A stretch of 64,000 nt of DNA from Madurella fahalii (lineage: Eukaryota; Ascomycota; Sordariomycetes; Sordariales): NCBI GenBank assembly GCA_029876055.1, contig CM056877.1, positions 4,092,001 through 4,156,000 of the forward strand. The letters are read 5' to 3'. The notes under the pieces were generated by a model. The model had not been told where the DNA came from. It worked only from the letters and a program-made list of their open reading frames with translations, and ran no database searches. The position numbers and the translations under genes are program-made. The number at the start of each line of letters is the position of its first letter. Position 1 is the first letter of the stretch. Shown here in pieces: positions 22,754 to 30,744 of this stretch.

Positions 22754-25700
22754 TTATGCCCTGCGTCGCCTCTGCGCCTTCGCTAGTTCTGCCTCGTACG
22801 CCCTCAACAGTGGTCCATCATCTAGGTGCTCCCTGGGTTCCCAGGTATTATCCTCAGGCGGATACCCTTTCCATTTGATCAGGAACTGCCTGTTCCTCGC
22901 TGGGCCCCTATAGTCGATGATGGCTTCCACCTCGTAATGCTGCTCCTCTGGCTCGACGTCGACTCTTTCGCGCTGCTCTCGAGCTTGTTCCTCACTGCCC
23001 TTGAATGGTTCGAGCAGGGTAATTGGGAAGACTCGATGGATGCGGTAACGCTGCGGCAGGTCCAGTTCGTACGCCATCTTCCTGTCGCCAACAATCTTGA
23101 GGATCTTGAAGGGCCCTAGATACTTATCCGCGAGTTTGCTGCTCGGGCGCCGCTGCTTGAGGTGCTTCGTTGAGAGCCAGACCCATTGGCCAACCTCGAA
23201 CGCCTTGTCTTCCCGCTTGCGATTATACCACTTCTCGTAGTTCTTGTTGGTAGCGACGAGGATATCGTGGATCTTCCTACGGCTCGCTGACAGGCGTCTC
23301 GCTCGCTCATCCGCAGCGGGGACGGCGCTCTTGGGAATTGCTGTGGGGTCCGGGGGATCTCGAGGGTGGAACCCATAGAGAAGGAAGGCCGGGGTTGACC
23401 GTGTCGCCGTATGGTAGGAACTGTTGTAGGCGTGCTCCGCTAGGCGTAGATGATGCGCCCAATCCGCTTGATCGTAGCTACAGAACGCGCGCAAGTAGTG
23501 CTCGAGTACTTGGTTCTGGCGCTCCGTCTGCCCGTCAGTCTGCGGGTGATACGCGGTGCTCAGGCGCCGCTTGATACCCAAGAGTTCGCACAAGGTCTTC
23601 CAGAAGGAGCTTGTAAACAGGCTGCCCCTGTCGGATACGATGGACTGGGGAAGTCCGAAGGGCCGGTAGACGTGGTCGAAGAACAGTTCTGCGAAGGCGC
23701 TTGCCGTAAGCGTCGTGGTTGTTGCGATGTAGAGAGCGTACTTCGTAAACTTGTCTACCACGACCAGGGCAGCGTTGCACGCCTTGCCTGTCCGAGGGTC
23801 AATCGAGGTTGGTAGGCCTGTGATGAAGTCCACTGTAATCGTCTGCCACGGTCCGTCGGGTACCGGCAGCGCTGCAAGCAAGCCGTAAGGGCGGTGCGTA
23901 CGCGGCTTCGTACGTTGGCAGGTCACACAGTTGCCGTTGACGTGCGCCACCACGTCCTCTCTCATGGACGGCCAAAAGTAGTTGCGCCCTAGGCGCTCCT
24001 GCGTCTTCCTAAAGCCTCCATGGCCCGCGGTTGGTGCGTCATGATAGCTCTCAATCAGCTCGTGCCTAAGGGAGGGGGGAACATATACTCTGCCTTGGTA
24101 ACGGACGAGCCCGTCCTCTCCTTTTCTCCACGAGCCTTCGCTGCTGCTGCGCCGCTTCCTCCGAGCGTCCGACTGAAGCCATTGATCCTTCTGTTGCTCT
24201 TCAAGCAACAACTCTTCTAAAGAGAGCCACCCTCCTTTCGCCTGGGTCCCGTGATCTCCGTTTTTAGCACCAGAGGCGCCCACGATAGGCGTGCGGTGAT
24301 CAGGCGCAGCCTCATCGTAAGAGTCATTCCCTATGCGACGGCAGAGGCCCCCGACGCCGAATGCAGCATGATAACTACAACACGGTCCCTCGGGGGGGCT
24401 AGCGCTAACGACGCGTATCTGCTTATGAACATCAGATACAACGCCCTCGTCCTCATCTGTGGAGCTACGGCCGCGCTTCTCGCCGCAGTCCCAGACCTTT
24501 TGGACGACTATGTCGCTCTGGCCTTCTTGGCTCAGCAGCAACCTCTCAAACTCTTCTTTTTCTTCTTCAATGGCTTCTTCGTCTTCAGCTGTCCTCATAC
24601 GCAGCGGCAACGCAGCTTCGGGGCACGGTCGGAGCAGTCCTCGGACTGCCGCGACAACAGGGCAAGGGCCGGGGTTCTCTTGTTGCCCTCGTTCGACCCT
24701 GTCCTGCAGGAGTTGAAGCAGCGGGTTCTCAGCGTTTTCGTCCGCTTCTTCCTCTTCCATATGGTCTGGCCTACGTGAGAGACCGTCAGCGGGGTTCTGA
24801 ACACCAGGGCGGTACTTAATGACGAAGTCAAACGCAGCTAAGTCGTCGCTCCAACGCAGCTGTCGCTGGCTCGGCCTCTTCTTGGTCTTCCAGTACTCCA
24901 GGTTAAGATGGTCTGTCAAGACCACAATCGGGACTTGGGCGTAGAGGAGGTACTGAGACCAGGTGCGGAAGGCGTCGACGAGCGCAAGCAGCTCCCCATC
25001 TCCGGTGTCGTAGCGCGTCTCTTCAGGCGTAAGCTTCCTTGACCTAAAGGCGACCGGATGCCACCGATCCTCGTGGAGCTGCGAGAGCACAGCTCCAATC
25101 GCGCGCTTCGAGGCATCTGTCTCCACACGGATGGGCAGGGAGGGATCGAAATGCTTGAGGATAGGGGCCTCGCTGAATTTGCTTCTTAGTAGCTCGAACG
25201 CTTCGGCCGCCTCCTCCGTGAGCACGAATGGGCGTTTCTGGTCGCCGCGTAGGAGGTCTGTCAGGGGGGCACAGATCTTCGAATAGTTTCTAATGAAACG
25301 ACGGTAGAACCCTGTGAATCCTAAGAAGACCTGGATATCGTGTACGCTGCGGAGGAGCGGCCACTGCGTAACGGACTCGACGCGGGACGGCTCCATAGCG
25401 ATCCCTTCGGGTGAGATTATATACCCCAGGAACTCGACTTCAGTGGTATGGAATTGGCACTTCTTGAGATTGGCGTAGAGGTCGGCGTTTTCCAATCGAT
25501 CGAGGACTTCTTTCACATGCTGCTCATGCGCTGCTTCGTCGTCGCTGTAGATCAGGATATCGTCCAAGTAGACGATGCACGTGACGTCCACCAGTCCAGA
25601 TAACGCTTGGTTGATGTACGTCTGGAAGGTCGCTGGGGCGTTGGCTAACCCCATCGGCATCACACGGAACTCGTAGTGGCCGTATCGTGTGCGAAAGGCG

Positions 25701-26644
25701 GTCTTCCACTCGTCGCCCTCGCTGAGCCTGATGCGATAGTACGCATCCTTCAAGTCGATCTTGGTATAGATCTTGGCCGATGACAGGCGGTCAAGGATCT
25801 CTCCAATCAGCGGGATAGGTGCGCGGTTCTTGCGTGTTACCGCATTTAGTCCTCGGTAGTCAACGACAAGGCGCAATTCGCCTCCCTTCTTTGGGACGAA
25901 TAGGATAGGGGCGCCTGCAGGGCTTGTTGAGGGTCGTATCCAGCCCTTCTCTGTAGCGGCCCTAAGCCATTCGCGTAGGGTCTCGAGCTCTGTTGCCCCC
26001 AGTGGGTAAATCGGCCCCCAGGGTGGCTGCGCGCCGTCCACGAGTTCGATGCGATGCTTCGTCGTCGTCTGGGGGAAAGGCAAAATCCCAGACTTGTGGA
26101 ACAGCTTCTCGTACGCCCGGTAAGCCTCGGGGAGCTGCGGCTGCTCTAGCTCGTACGTTACGTTGGCGGGGTCCTCGCTAGAGGGGACAACAGCTGCGAG
26201 GGCGAATACAGATCCCGCCCACGGTTGCTTGGGCTCAACGCGTAAGCCCACTCGTAGCGCCTCAGGCGGGTACGTCCACGTCTTGCTTCGGAAGTCGATA
26301 TCGGGGTTGGCCATCTCGAGCCAAGGCTGGCCGAGAATGACGACAAAGGGCTCGATATCTGCGACTATAAGGCGCAGAAGGTACGTCTGAGTTCTGCCTT
26401 TGCAGTCGGTGGCACGCACGTAGAGGGGACACACTCCGTAAGTTCGTACAGGTTTATTTCCGATGCCAGCAAGCCCTACAGACGGCTCGAAGTGTTCGAG
26501 GAGGGAGTGCTTAGCAAGGTAGCTATAGCTGATCAGATTGTAATCCGCTCCCGAGTCGAGCATTGCAGGTGCCTTCTTCCAACTCCCCTGCAATCTGACC
26601 ATAACATCGGATTCTATACGACGAGAGGTGCCCCCCGCGTTGTC
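22754..26644 (-). CDS. pol: Pol polyprotein of the chromovirus (PR-RT-RNaseH-IN-chromodomain)
   Basis: The frame is open from directly after the gag stop (26644) to the stop at 22754. The first ATG is at 26602, which gives 1,282 residues. Domains in order: aspartic protease (AMLDSGADYNLIS); reverse transcriptase (LVVDYRGLNAVT, KIDLKDAYYRIRL, active site YLDDILIYS); RNase H (VETDASKRAIGAVLSQ); integrase with an HHCC zinc region (CVTCQRTK) and DDE core (TVDFITGLP, IVSDRGSLFTS, HPQTDGQTERQNQ); and a C-terminal chromodomain (YEVEAIIDYRG, FLIKWKGYPPEDNTWEPREHL). The chromodomain places it among chromoviruses, which target heterochromatin, in keeping with its landing in old repeats. It is in the same frame as gag, separated by a single UAG. 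Confidence 0.95.
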   Translation of the reverse strand, partial: DNAGGTSRRIESDVMVRLQGSWKKAPAMLDSGADYNLISYSYLAKHSLLEHFEPSVGLAGIGNKPVRTYGVCPLYVRATDCKGRTQTYLLRLIVADIEPFVVILGQPWLEMANPDIDFRSKTWTYPPEALRVGLRVEPKQPWAGSVFALAAVVPSSEDPANVTYELEQPQLPEAYRAYEKLFHKSGILPFPQTTTKHRIELVDGAQPPWGPIYPLGATELETLREWLRAATEKGWIRPSTSPAGAPILFVPKKGGELRLVVDYRGLNAVTRKNRAPIPLIGEILDRLSSAKIYTKIDLKDAYYRIRLSEGDEWKTAFRTRYGHYEFRVMPMGLANAPATFQTYINQALSGLVDVTCIVYLDDILIYSDDEAAHEQHVKEVLDRLENADLYANLKKCQFHTTEVEFLGYIISPEGIAMEPSRVESVTQWPLLRSVHDIQVFLGFTGFYRRFIRNYSKICAPLTDLLRGDQKRPFVLTEEAAEAFELLRSKFSEAPILKHFDPSLPIRVETDASKRAIGAVLSQLHEDRWHPVAFRSRKLTPEETRYDTGDGELLALVDAFRTWSQYLLYAQVPIVVLTDHLNLEYWKTKKRPSQRQLRWSDDLAAFDFVIKYRPGVQNPADGLSRRPDHMEEEEADENAENPLLQLLQDRVERGQQENPGPCPVVAAVRGLLRPCPEAALPLRMRTAEDEEAIEEEKEEFERLLLSQEGQSDIVVQKVWDCGEKRGRSSTDEDEGVVSDVHKQIRVVSASPPEGPCCSYHAAFGVGGLCRRIGNDSYDEAAPDHRTPIVGASGAKNGDHGTQAKGGWLSLEELLLEEQQKDQWLQSDARRKRRSSSEGSWRKGEDGLVRYQGRVYVPPSLRHELIESYHDAPTAGHGGFRKTQERLGRNYFWPSMREDVVAHVNGNCVTCQRTKPRTHRPYGLLAALPVPDGPWQTITVDFITGLPTSIDPRTGKACNAALVVVDKFTKYALYIATTTTLTASAFAELFFDHVYRPFGLPQSIVSDRGSLFTSSFWKTLCELLGIKRRLSTAYHPQTDGQTERQNQVLEHYLRAFCSYDQADWAHHLRLAEHAYNSSYHTATRSTPAFLLYGFHPRDPPDPTAIPKSAVPAADERARRLSASRRKIHDILVATNKNYEKWYNRKREDKAFEVGQWVWLSTKHLKQRRPSSKLADKYLGPFKILKIVGDRKMAYELDLPQRYRIHRVFPITLLEPFKGSEEQAREQRERVDVEPEEQHYEVEAIIDYRGPARNRQFLIKWKGYPPEDNTWEPREHLDDGPLLRAYEAELAKAQRRRRA

Positions 26645-28045
26645 CTATCGCTCCGCCGCTGCGGCCCTAGCGCGTTCTCGCAGAGGGGTCTGGTTGCTGT
26701 TGCTGATAAGGGTGTCGTTGGGGCATCGGAGCGCTGTATGGCCTGCCTGGTCGCATCGTCCGCAGACCGCTTGGGGGCAATTGGTCGAGTAGTGCCCGGG
26801 CTGGTTACAGGTATAGCAGCGTTGTTGCTGCTTGTCCGCCCTCTCCGGTACTGGGGGGTTGGACGGCCCCGATAGACAATTCCTGGCGATATGGCCCTCC
26901 TTTCCGCAGTTATAGCAGACAACGTTGCGCCCTGGTCGCGTTGGCGGGGCTTGAGCGCTCCTATTGCCTAGCTCGAGGGCGGTAGGGGGTCGCGGCCGGG
27001 AGCGGTAGCCCGACGTTCCTTCCGCTCGCTGACTGTCTTCGATCCGCCGAGCGGTGCTTACCAGCTGCTGGTACGTGGCTGGCAAGGTACTGTGGCAGGT
27101 GATTGCCAGGCGAATCTCCCTACGGAACTTCGGGAGGAGGCCGATTATCCGTTGACTTTCTTCCATCTGGTAGGGGAGGTCAGCAGTGATGGTCGTATAT
27201 CGATCCACGAATTCCGTGACCGTTTCGTCGTCGCGCTGACGCAGGTTATCAAGCTGCGTAGCCGCAGAAAGGGCGCGCGTCTCCGGGTCCGAGAGCTGGC
27301 TGCGAAGGAATTCGACGAGTTCTTCCCACGTAACTAGGGTGAGGTCGAAGGCAGGGTCATTTTCCCTCTCGCTGATGTGGTTGACCCAAGCGTTCTTTGG
27401 GGTCCCGCGGAGGCAGCTCACCGCATATATAACGCGGTCGCTGCTTGGAACGTTGCCGATAAGGGCGAAGTTCGCCTTGCAGTCGAAGAGGAAATTGCGA
27501 AGGGCAGTCGCGCTGGACCCATTGTATGTAGGATGGGTGAGCGCCGGGGTCTTCCAAGTCACTCCTCCTAGTGCGACTGCTCCGAGCTGCTGGGGCGTTA
27601 CGCCCACGGGGCTCGCAAGAGTGGGGTTAGGGGGGGTCAAGAGAGCCTCCCGGGAAGGATGCACCGTTGGGTGAGACAGAGGTTCGGGCTCCGGGACAGG
27701 TTGGTCTCGGAGGAGCAGCTCTAGCTCAGCTCTCTTACGGCGCAGCGTTGCCTGTCTTCGAGCGATAGCGATCTCCTCGTCAAGTCGTTGCTCCTCCTCT
27801 AGCAGTCGCTGCTGGCGCTCAGGCGGCGGCGTACCCGGCTGCGCTGCGGGGGAGCGGCTAGCGAGCGGATCGTCCGCAGGCAGGCGTCCTTGGGTCATAC
27901 TAAGGGGATTAAGGACTTGAGCGTCGGGAATCTCAGGGATGTCAGGGAGTTGAGCGCTGCTGGAAGGCTGGCTATTTGACGTGAGCGAGCCTTCTGTTTC
28001 GCTTGCAAGCTGATTGAGAGTAGCGCGTTGACGCCTTGGTGCCAT
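26645..28045 (-). CDS. gag: Gag protein of the chromovirus with three CCHC knuckles
   Basis: ATG at 28045, stop UAG at 26647-26645; 466 residues. A coiled, Glu/Arg-rich segment (LLEEEQRLDEEIAIARRQ) precedes a retrotransposon gag capsid-like region (TYNGSSATALRNFLFDCKANF; AWVNHISERENDPAFDL). Three zinc knuckles lie near the C-terminus: CYNCGKEGHIARNC, CYTCNQPGHYSTNC and CGRCDQAGHTALRC. The leader between the primer-binding site (28091-28081) and the ATG is only 35 nt. Gag assembles the virus-like particle and packages the RNA. Pol follows in the same frame. Confidence 0.95.
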   Translation of the reverse strand: MAPRRQRATLNQLASETEGSLTSNSQPSSSAQLPDIPEIPDAQVLNPLSMTQGRLPADDPLASRSPAAQPGTPPPERQQRLLEEEQRLDEEIAIARRQATLRRKRAELELLLRDQPVPEPEPLSHPTVHPSREALLTPPNPTLASPVGVTPQQLGAVALGGVTWKTPALTHPTYNGSSATALRNFLFDCKANFALIGNVPSSDRVIYAVSCLRGTPKNAWVNHISERENDPAFDLTLVTWEELVEFLRSQLSDPETRALSAATQLDNLRQRDDETVTEFVDRYTTITADLPYQMEESQRIIGLLPKFRREIRLAITCHSTLPATYQQLVSTARRIEDSQRAEGTSGYRSRPRPPTALELGNRSAQAPPTRPGRNVVCYNCGKEGHIARNCLSGPSNPPVPERADKQQQRCYTCNQPGHYSTNCPQAVCGRCDQAGHTALRCPNDTLISNSNQTPLRERARAAAAER

Positions 28046-28080
28046 GCTCGTCCCGGACGGTCTAGTCGCCCGGAAGGCAA

Positions 28081-28091
28081 AGAGTTCAACG
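28081..28091 (-). other. Candidate self-priming primer-binding site of the chromovirus
   Basis: On the minus strand CGTTGAACTCT directly follows the 5' LTR, identical to the 11-mer beside the non-autonomous element's LTR. It can pair with AGAGTTCAATG inside this element's own LTR (minus strand 28207-28197), 10 matches with the odd base a G-U pair. No TGG start, so no tRNA match. A TATA-like site lies about 130 bp upstream of that point rather than 30, so the transcript start is less certain than in the other element. Confidence 0.5.
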
Positions 28092-28450
28092 TGTGAGGAT
28101 CAAGGATCCAAGGGTAGTAAGACCAGAGTGTCTGGGTACAAGCAGTGCACGCGCAACGTAGGAGCAGAGTGCTCGTTAGGGGTTGAGTGGTGGTCTCATT
28201 GAACTCTGCCTCTCCCCTAAGCTCTGTCTCCCGCCCTCCTTCTTATGCCCGTGACCGTATCGCTAGGGCTTACTTCCCCGCTCTGCTGCTTTGTCGTCCT
28301 CCTTGCTGGTGCGCTCCTTCGACGCTCATCTGACGCGCTATTTATGCCATTCCAGCTTAGTGCCGTTGTTGCTTCTGAGGCTCGCTTACGCTGCGGCTCC
28401 GAGGCTTCCGGACCGCGCCTCACGCTGGCCCCGCTCAGCCGGTCCTCACA
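28092..28450 (-). repeat. 5' LTR of the chromovirus (right copy)
   Basis: 359 bp, matching 20421-20779 with no visible difference. It is followed by AGCCC (28451-28455), the target-site duplication. On the minus strand it carries ATAAATAG (28345-28338) as a possible TATA box. Confidence 0.93.
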
Positions 28451-28569
28451 AGCCCCTCTGCTAGGTAGGATTGAGTTTGCTGCTTAAGAGCTGTGAGAAA
28501 TCCTTGAGAGCTGCAAGAAGTCCTATAGAGGGAGACCCTCTATTAGGTAAGATCTGCTAGGCCGTTGGG

Positions 28570-29215
28570 GTTACTCTAACGCTTAGGCGTAGCGCTTAAA
28601 AGGCGTTAAAAGGAGTAATCGGTTAACGAGCCTATTGGGTAAGCATGAGCCCAGTGCTTACCGCCGTTAAGCAACTCTAGAGGAACGAGATAGGGGGCAG
28701 CGAGGGTAACCGGGAGCTCTACTGTAGAGGAGCGTAGGCGTTACAAAAGAGCGTTTGGGTCCTAAGAGATAACGTATGAGTAGGCCTGCTCTTAAGTAGT
28801 ATCTCTATTCGGTGGGCCTATACGCGGGAGCTAGGAAGGTGTAAGTACTTGCCTAGAAGGAACCTCTGCCGGGCCGTTAGGGTAGCTCTAATGCTTATCA
28901 GGCGTAGCGCTTGGAAGGCGTTATAAAGGAGTAATCGGTTAATGAGCCTATTAGGTAAACGTAAGTCTAGCGCTTACCACCGTTAGGCAGCTCGGGAGGT
29001 ACGAGATAAGGGGGTAGCAATACCTAGCTAGTCTGCGGTACGGGAAAGGCAGCGAGGGCAACTAGGAGCTCTGCTGTAGAGGAGCGTAGACGCTATAAAA
29101 GAGCGTTGGTCTTGTACGACAACGTATGAGTAGGCCTGCTCTTAAGTAGTACCTCTATTCGGTAGGCCTGTACGCGGGGGCCGGGAAGGTATACTGTAAG
29201 TACTTGCCTTAGAGG
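28570..29215 (+). repeat. Tandem duplication inside the non-coding LTR element
   Basis: Two copies of a unit running from GGCCGTT.GGGT.GCTCTAA through GTAATCGGTTAA and GTATGAGTAGGCCTGCTCTTAAGTAGTA to TACTTGCCT. The anchors lie 316 bp apart early in the unit and 350 bp apart late in it, so the second copy carries about 34 extra bases. AT-rich, no coding capacity. Confidence 0.75.
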
Positions 29216-29369
29216 AATAGGATTGAAGGGACGAATTCTATTATAGAGTAGTATCACTACTTACGACGCGTCTAAGTAGCTTCAGCGCCTATAACTGATT
29301 TCGCTAGCCAGTAATTCAAGGTACGGGTTCTAGGGGGAACTCTAGGGAGAGGGAGGTAGTCAGTTAGTT

Positions 29370-30030
29370 ACCCGAGTATTCGATTCGGCCTTCGAGAGAG
29401 AGTCAGTTAGTCGATTCGATTTAGCCTTCGAGAGTCAGTCAGTTCGTTGTAGCTACAGTAACGCAGTCAAAAAGCACCTTTTATGTAGTTGCAGATAGTA
29501 TTAGTTAATTCAATTCGGCCTTTAAGAGAGAGTCAGTCAGCTCGCTGTAGTCAGCGATTTAGCCTTCGAGAGTTAGTCAGTTCGTTGTAGCTACGGTAAC
29601 GTAGTTAAAAAGCACCTTTTATGCAGTTACAAACAGTATCAGTTAATTCAATTCGGCCTTCGAGAGAGAGTTAGTCAGCTCGCTGTAGTCAGCGATTCAG
29701 CCTTTGAGAGTCAGTCAGTTCGTTGCAGCTACGGTAATGCAGTTAAAAAGCACCTTTTATGCAGTTACAGACAGTATTAGTCAATTCAATTCGGCCTTCG
29801 AGGGAGAGTCAGTTAGCTCGCTGTAGTCAGCGATTCAGCCTTCGAGAGTCAGTTAGTTCGTTATAGCTACAGTTACGCAGTTAAAAAGCACCTTTTATGT
29901 AGTTGCGGATGGCAGTTAGTCAGTTCGATTCGGCTTTCGAGGGAGAGTCAGTTAGCTCGTTGTAGTCAGCTAATTCGATTTAGCCTTCGAGAGATCAGTT
30001 CGTTGTAGCTACGATTGCGTAGTTAAGGAG
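29370..30030 (+). repeat. 138-bp tandem repeat array (about 4.5 copies)
   Basis: The anchor AAAAAGCACCTTTTATG recurs at 29469, 29607, 29745 and 29883, exactly 138 bp apart, with a fifth degenerate copy near 30025. Each unit carries TTCGGCCTTCGAGAG, GTCAGTTAGCTCG and GTTGTAGCTACGGTAA-like blocks. Copies differ by transitions. Confidence 0.88.
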
Positions 30031-30106
30031 CACCTGTTACGTAGCTAGCCAGTCGAAGAGAGCTCTGTACGGGTTCCAGGAGGAACCCAAGTAAGGGGGA
30101 GTACCT

Positions 30107-30321
30107 TGTTAGGTGCAGGAGGGTGTTAGGTGCAGGCGGGGCACTGCCAGGGTCAGGGGCCTATAAATTACCGGCTTCGCCGGAAGTTTTGGAACGTTCA
30201 GAGTTCAACACTGTCACCTACTACCTCCTTAGAAGCGATAGCTGCGCAGATGCCGCTCCTTCAATGCGAATCATCCTTTCACTCTCCTTTTCTCATAGCA
30301 ATCCCTATTTTCGATCTGACA
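30107..30321 (+). repeat. Right LTR (215 bp) of the non-autonomous retroelement
   Basis: TGTTAGG..CTGACA, matching 19625-19839. It is followed by TGATG (30322-30326), the second copy of the target-site duplication, after which the transposase reading frame resumes in phase. Confidence 0.88.
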
Positions 30322-30683
30322 TGATGCACGAGGTAGCTCTTCTACGTTCGGAGGTCTCAGTACTACGAAAGGCCAATGAGGGGCTTAGTAAAAGACGGAG
30401 AGTAAAAAAAACACGTGTGCGGCTTGGAGGGTCACTTACTGTACAAGAAGCACAGGATCTACTGGATCAGAAGGCTGTGGGTGAGCAGGTAATCCAGGAA
30501 ATACGACAAAATGGTAGTGGTGTAAGGGGGTCTCGTACGAAGATTCGGTGCTGTGGCGTGTGCGGAAAGCCTGGCCATAATGTACGTACGTGCAAGGAGG
30601 CTGCAGAATCGTCTGATTCATCTGTTTCCGATTCAGTTATTGTTATTTCCTAGTGTTGTGGTTGTGTAATTGAGGATAGTTAT

Positions 30684-30742
30684 AGTAGGGTAGTGAAATT
30701 TCGGCCGCTTGCTTAGATCAGCCGCTCGCTTATCATATACGT
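30684..30742 (-). repeat. Right terminal inverted repeat of the Fot1-type element
   Basis: Inverted relative to 18162-18229 and ends TATCATATACGT before the flanking TA. It differs from the left arm at G/A and C/T sites and holds one rather than two internal 17-bp units. Confidence 0.85.
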
Positions 30743-30744
30743 TA

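Larger units (their letters stand above)
20421..28450 (-). mobile_element. Intact Ty3/Gypsy chromovirus with antisense accessory gene
   Basis: 359-bp LTRs at 20421-20779 and 28092-28450 start TGTGAGGA and end TCCTCACA. The 5-bp duplication AGCCC flanks the element (20416-20420, 28451-28455). gag (28045-26645) and pol (26602-22754) are intact on the minus strand. A purine-rich tract (minus strand GGAAGGAGGGAGGCTC) abuts the 20779 LTR boundary. The LTRs look identical by eye over their full length and there is no sign of RIP, so the insertion is recent. The 1.97 kb between pol and the downstream LTR holds a spliced gene on the opposite strand (21609-22658). Length 8,030 bp. Confidence 0.95.
19625..30321 (+). 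mobile_element. Non-coding LTR retroelement (LARD/TRIM-like) inserted in the transposase gene
   Basis: Two 215-bp direct repeats (19625-19839 and 30107-30321) begin TGTTAG and end TGATA/TGACA. They are flanked by the 5-bp duplication TGATG (19620-19624 and 30322-30326). After removing the inner Gypsy element (20421-28450 plus one AGCCC) the element is 2,662 bp. Its interior has no reading frame of note and is made of tandem repeats: a roughly 320-350-bp duplication at 28570-29215 and a 138-bp array at about 29370-30030. It therefore must have been mobilised by another element's reverse transcriptase. A purine-rich stretch (AAGTAAGGGGGAG) just before the right LTR could be the polypurine tract. 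Confidence 0.88.
18278..30652 (+). pseudogene. Fot1/pogo transposase pseudogene, split by LTR element insertion
   Basis: The reading frame starts at ATG 18278 with an N-terminal HTH/CENP-B-type region (LALQALQNDTKLSIPAAAELYDI). It continues through a DDE region (YNFDETGFI; LLILDGYDSHHSEEF). Frequent TAG codons replace Gln or Trp, for example after FIKR at 18617-18619, so it is inactivated. Codons run to ATG at 19622-19624, where the LTR element is inserted. The gene resumes at 30327 with HEVALLRSEVSVLRKANEG and ends with a CCHC-like knuckle (CGVCGKPGHNVRTC) near 30552-30600 and a stop at 30651-30653. Joined across the insertion the frame is continuous, which proves the insertion site. Confidence 0.88.
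18162..30742 (+). mobile_element. pogo/Fot1-type DNA transposon, RIP-decayed, disrupted by two nested LTR elements
   Basis: Terminal inverted repeats of about 60 bp lie at 18162-18229 and 30684-30742; both begin ACGT..TGATAAGCGAGCGGC when read inward. A TA duplication flanks them (18160-18161 and 30743-30744), the hallmark of Tc1/mariner-pogo insertion. Removing the inner insertion (19625-30321 plus one TGATG copy) leaves 1,879 bp, the normal size of Fot1-like elements. The left inverted repeat has one extra GATCTAAGCGAGCGGCC unit. The single transposase gene is cut by several TAG/TAA codons, so the element is dead. It is the oldest layer of the stack. Confidence 0.9.

Noticed and set aside
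29370..30030. Regularly spaced repeats that could suggest a CRISPR array
   Set aside because: The whole 138-bp unit repeats without unique spacers, lies inside an LTR element and the genome is eukaryotic.
19625..30321. The 215-bp direct repeats as a duplicated piece of the transposase gene
   Set aside because: The transposase frame joins perfectly without them and TGATG flanks both ends, so they are LTRs of an inserted element.
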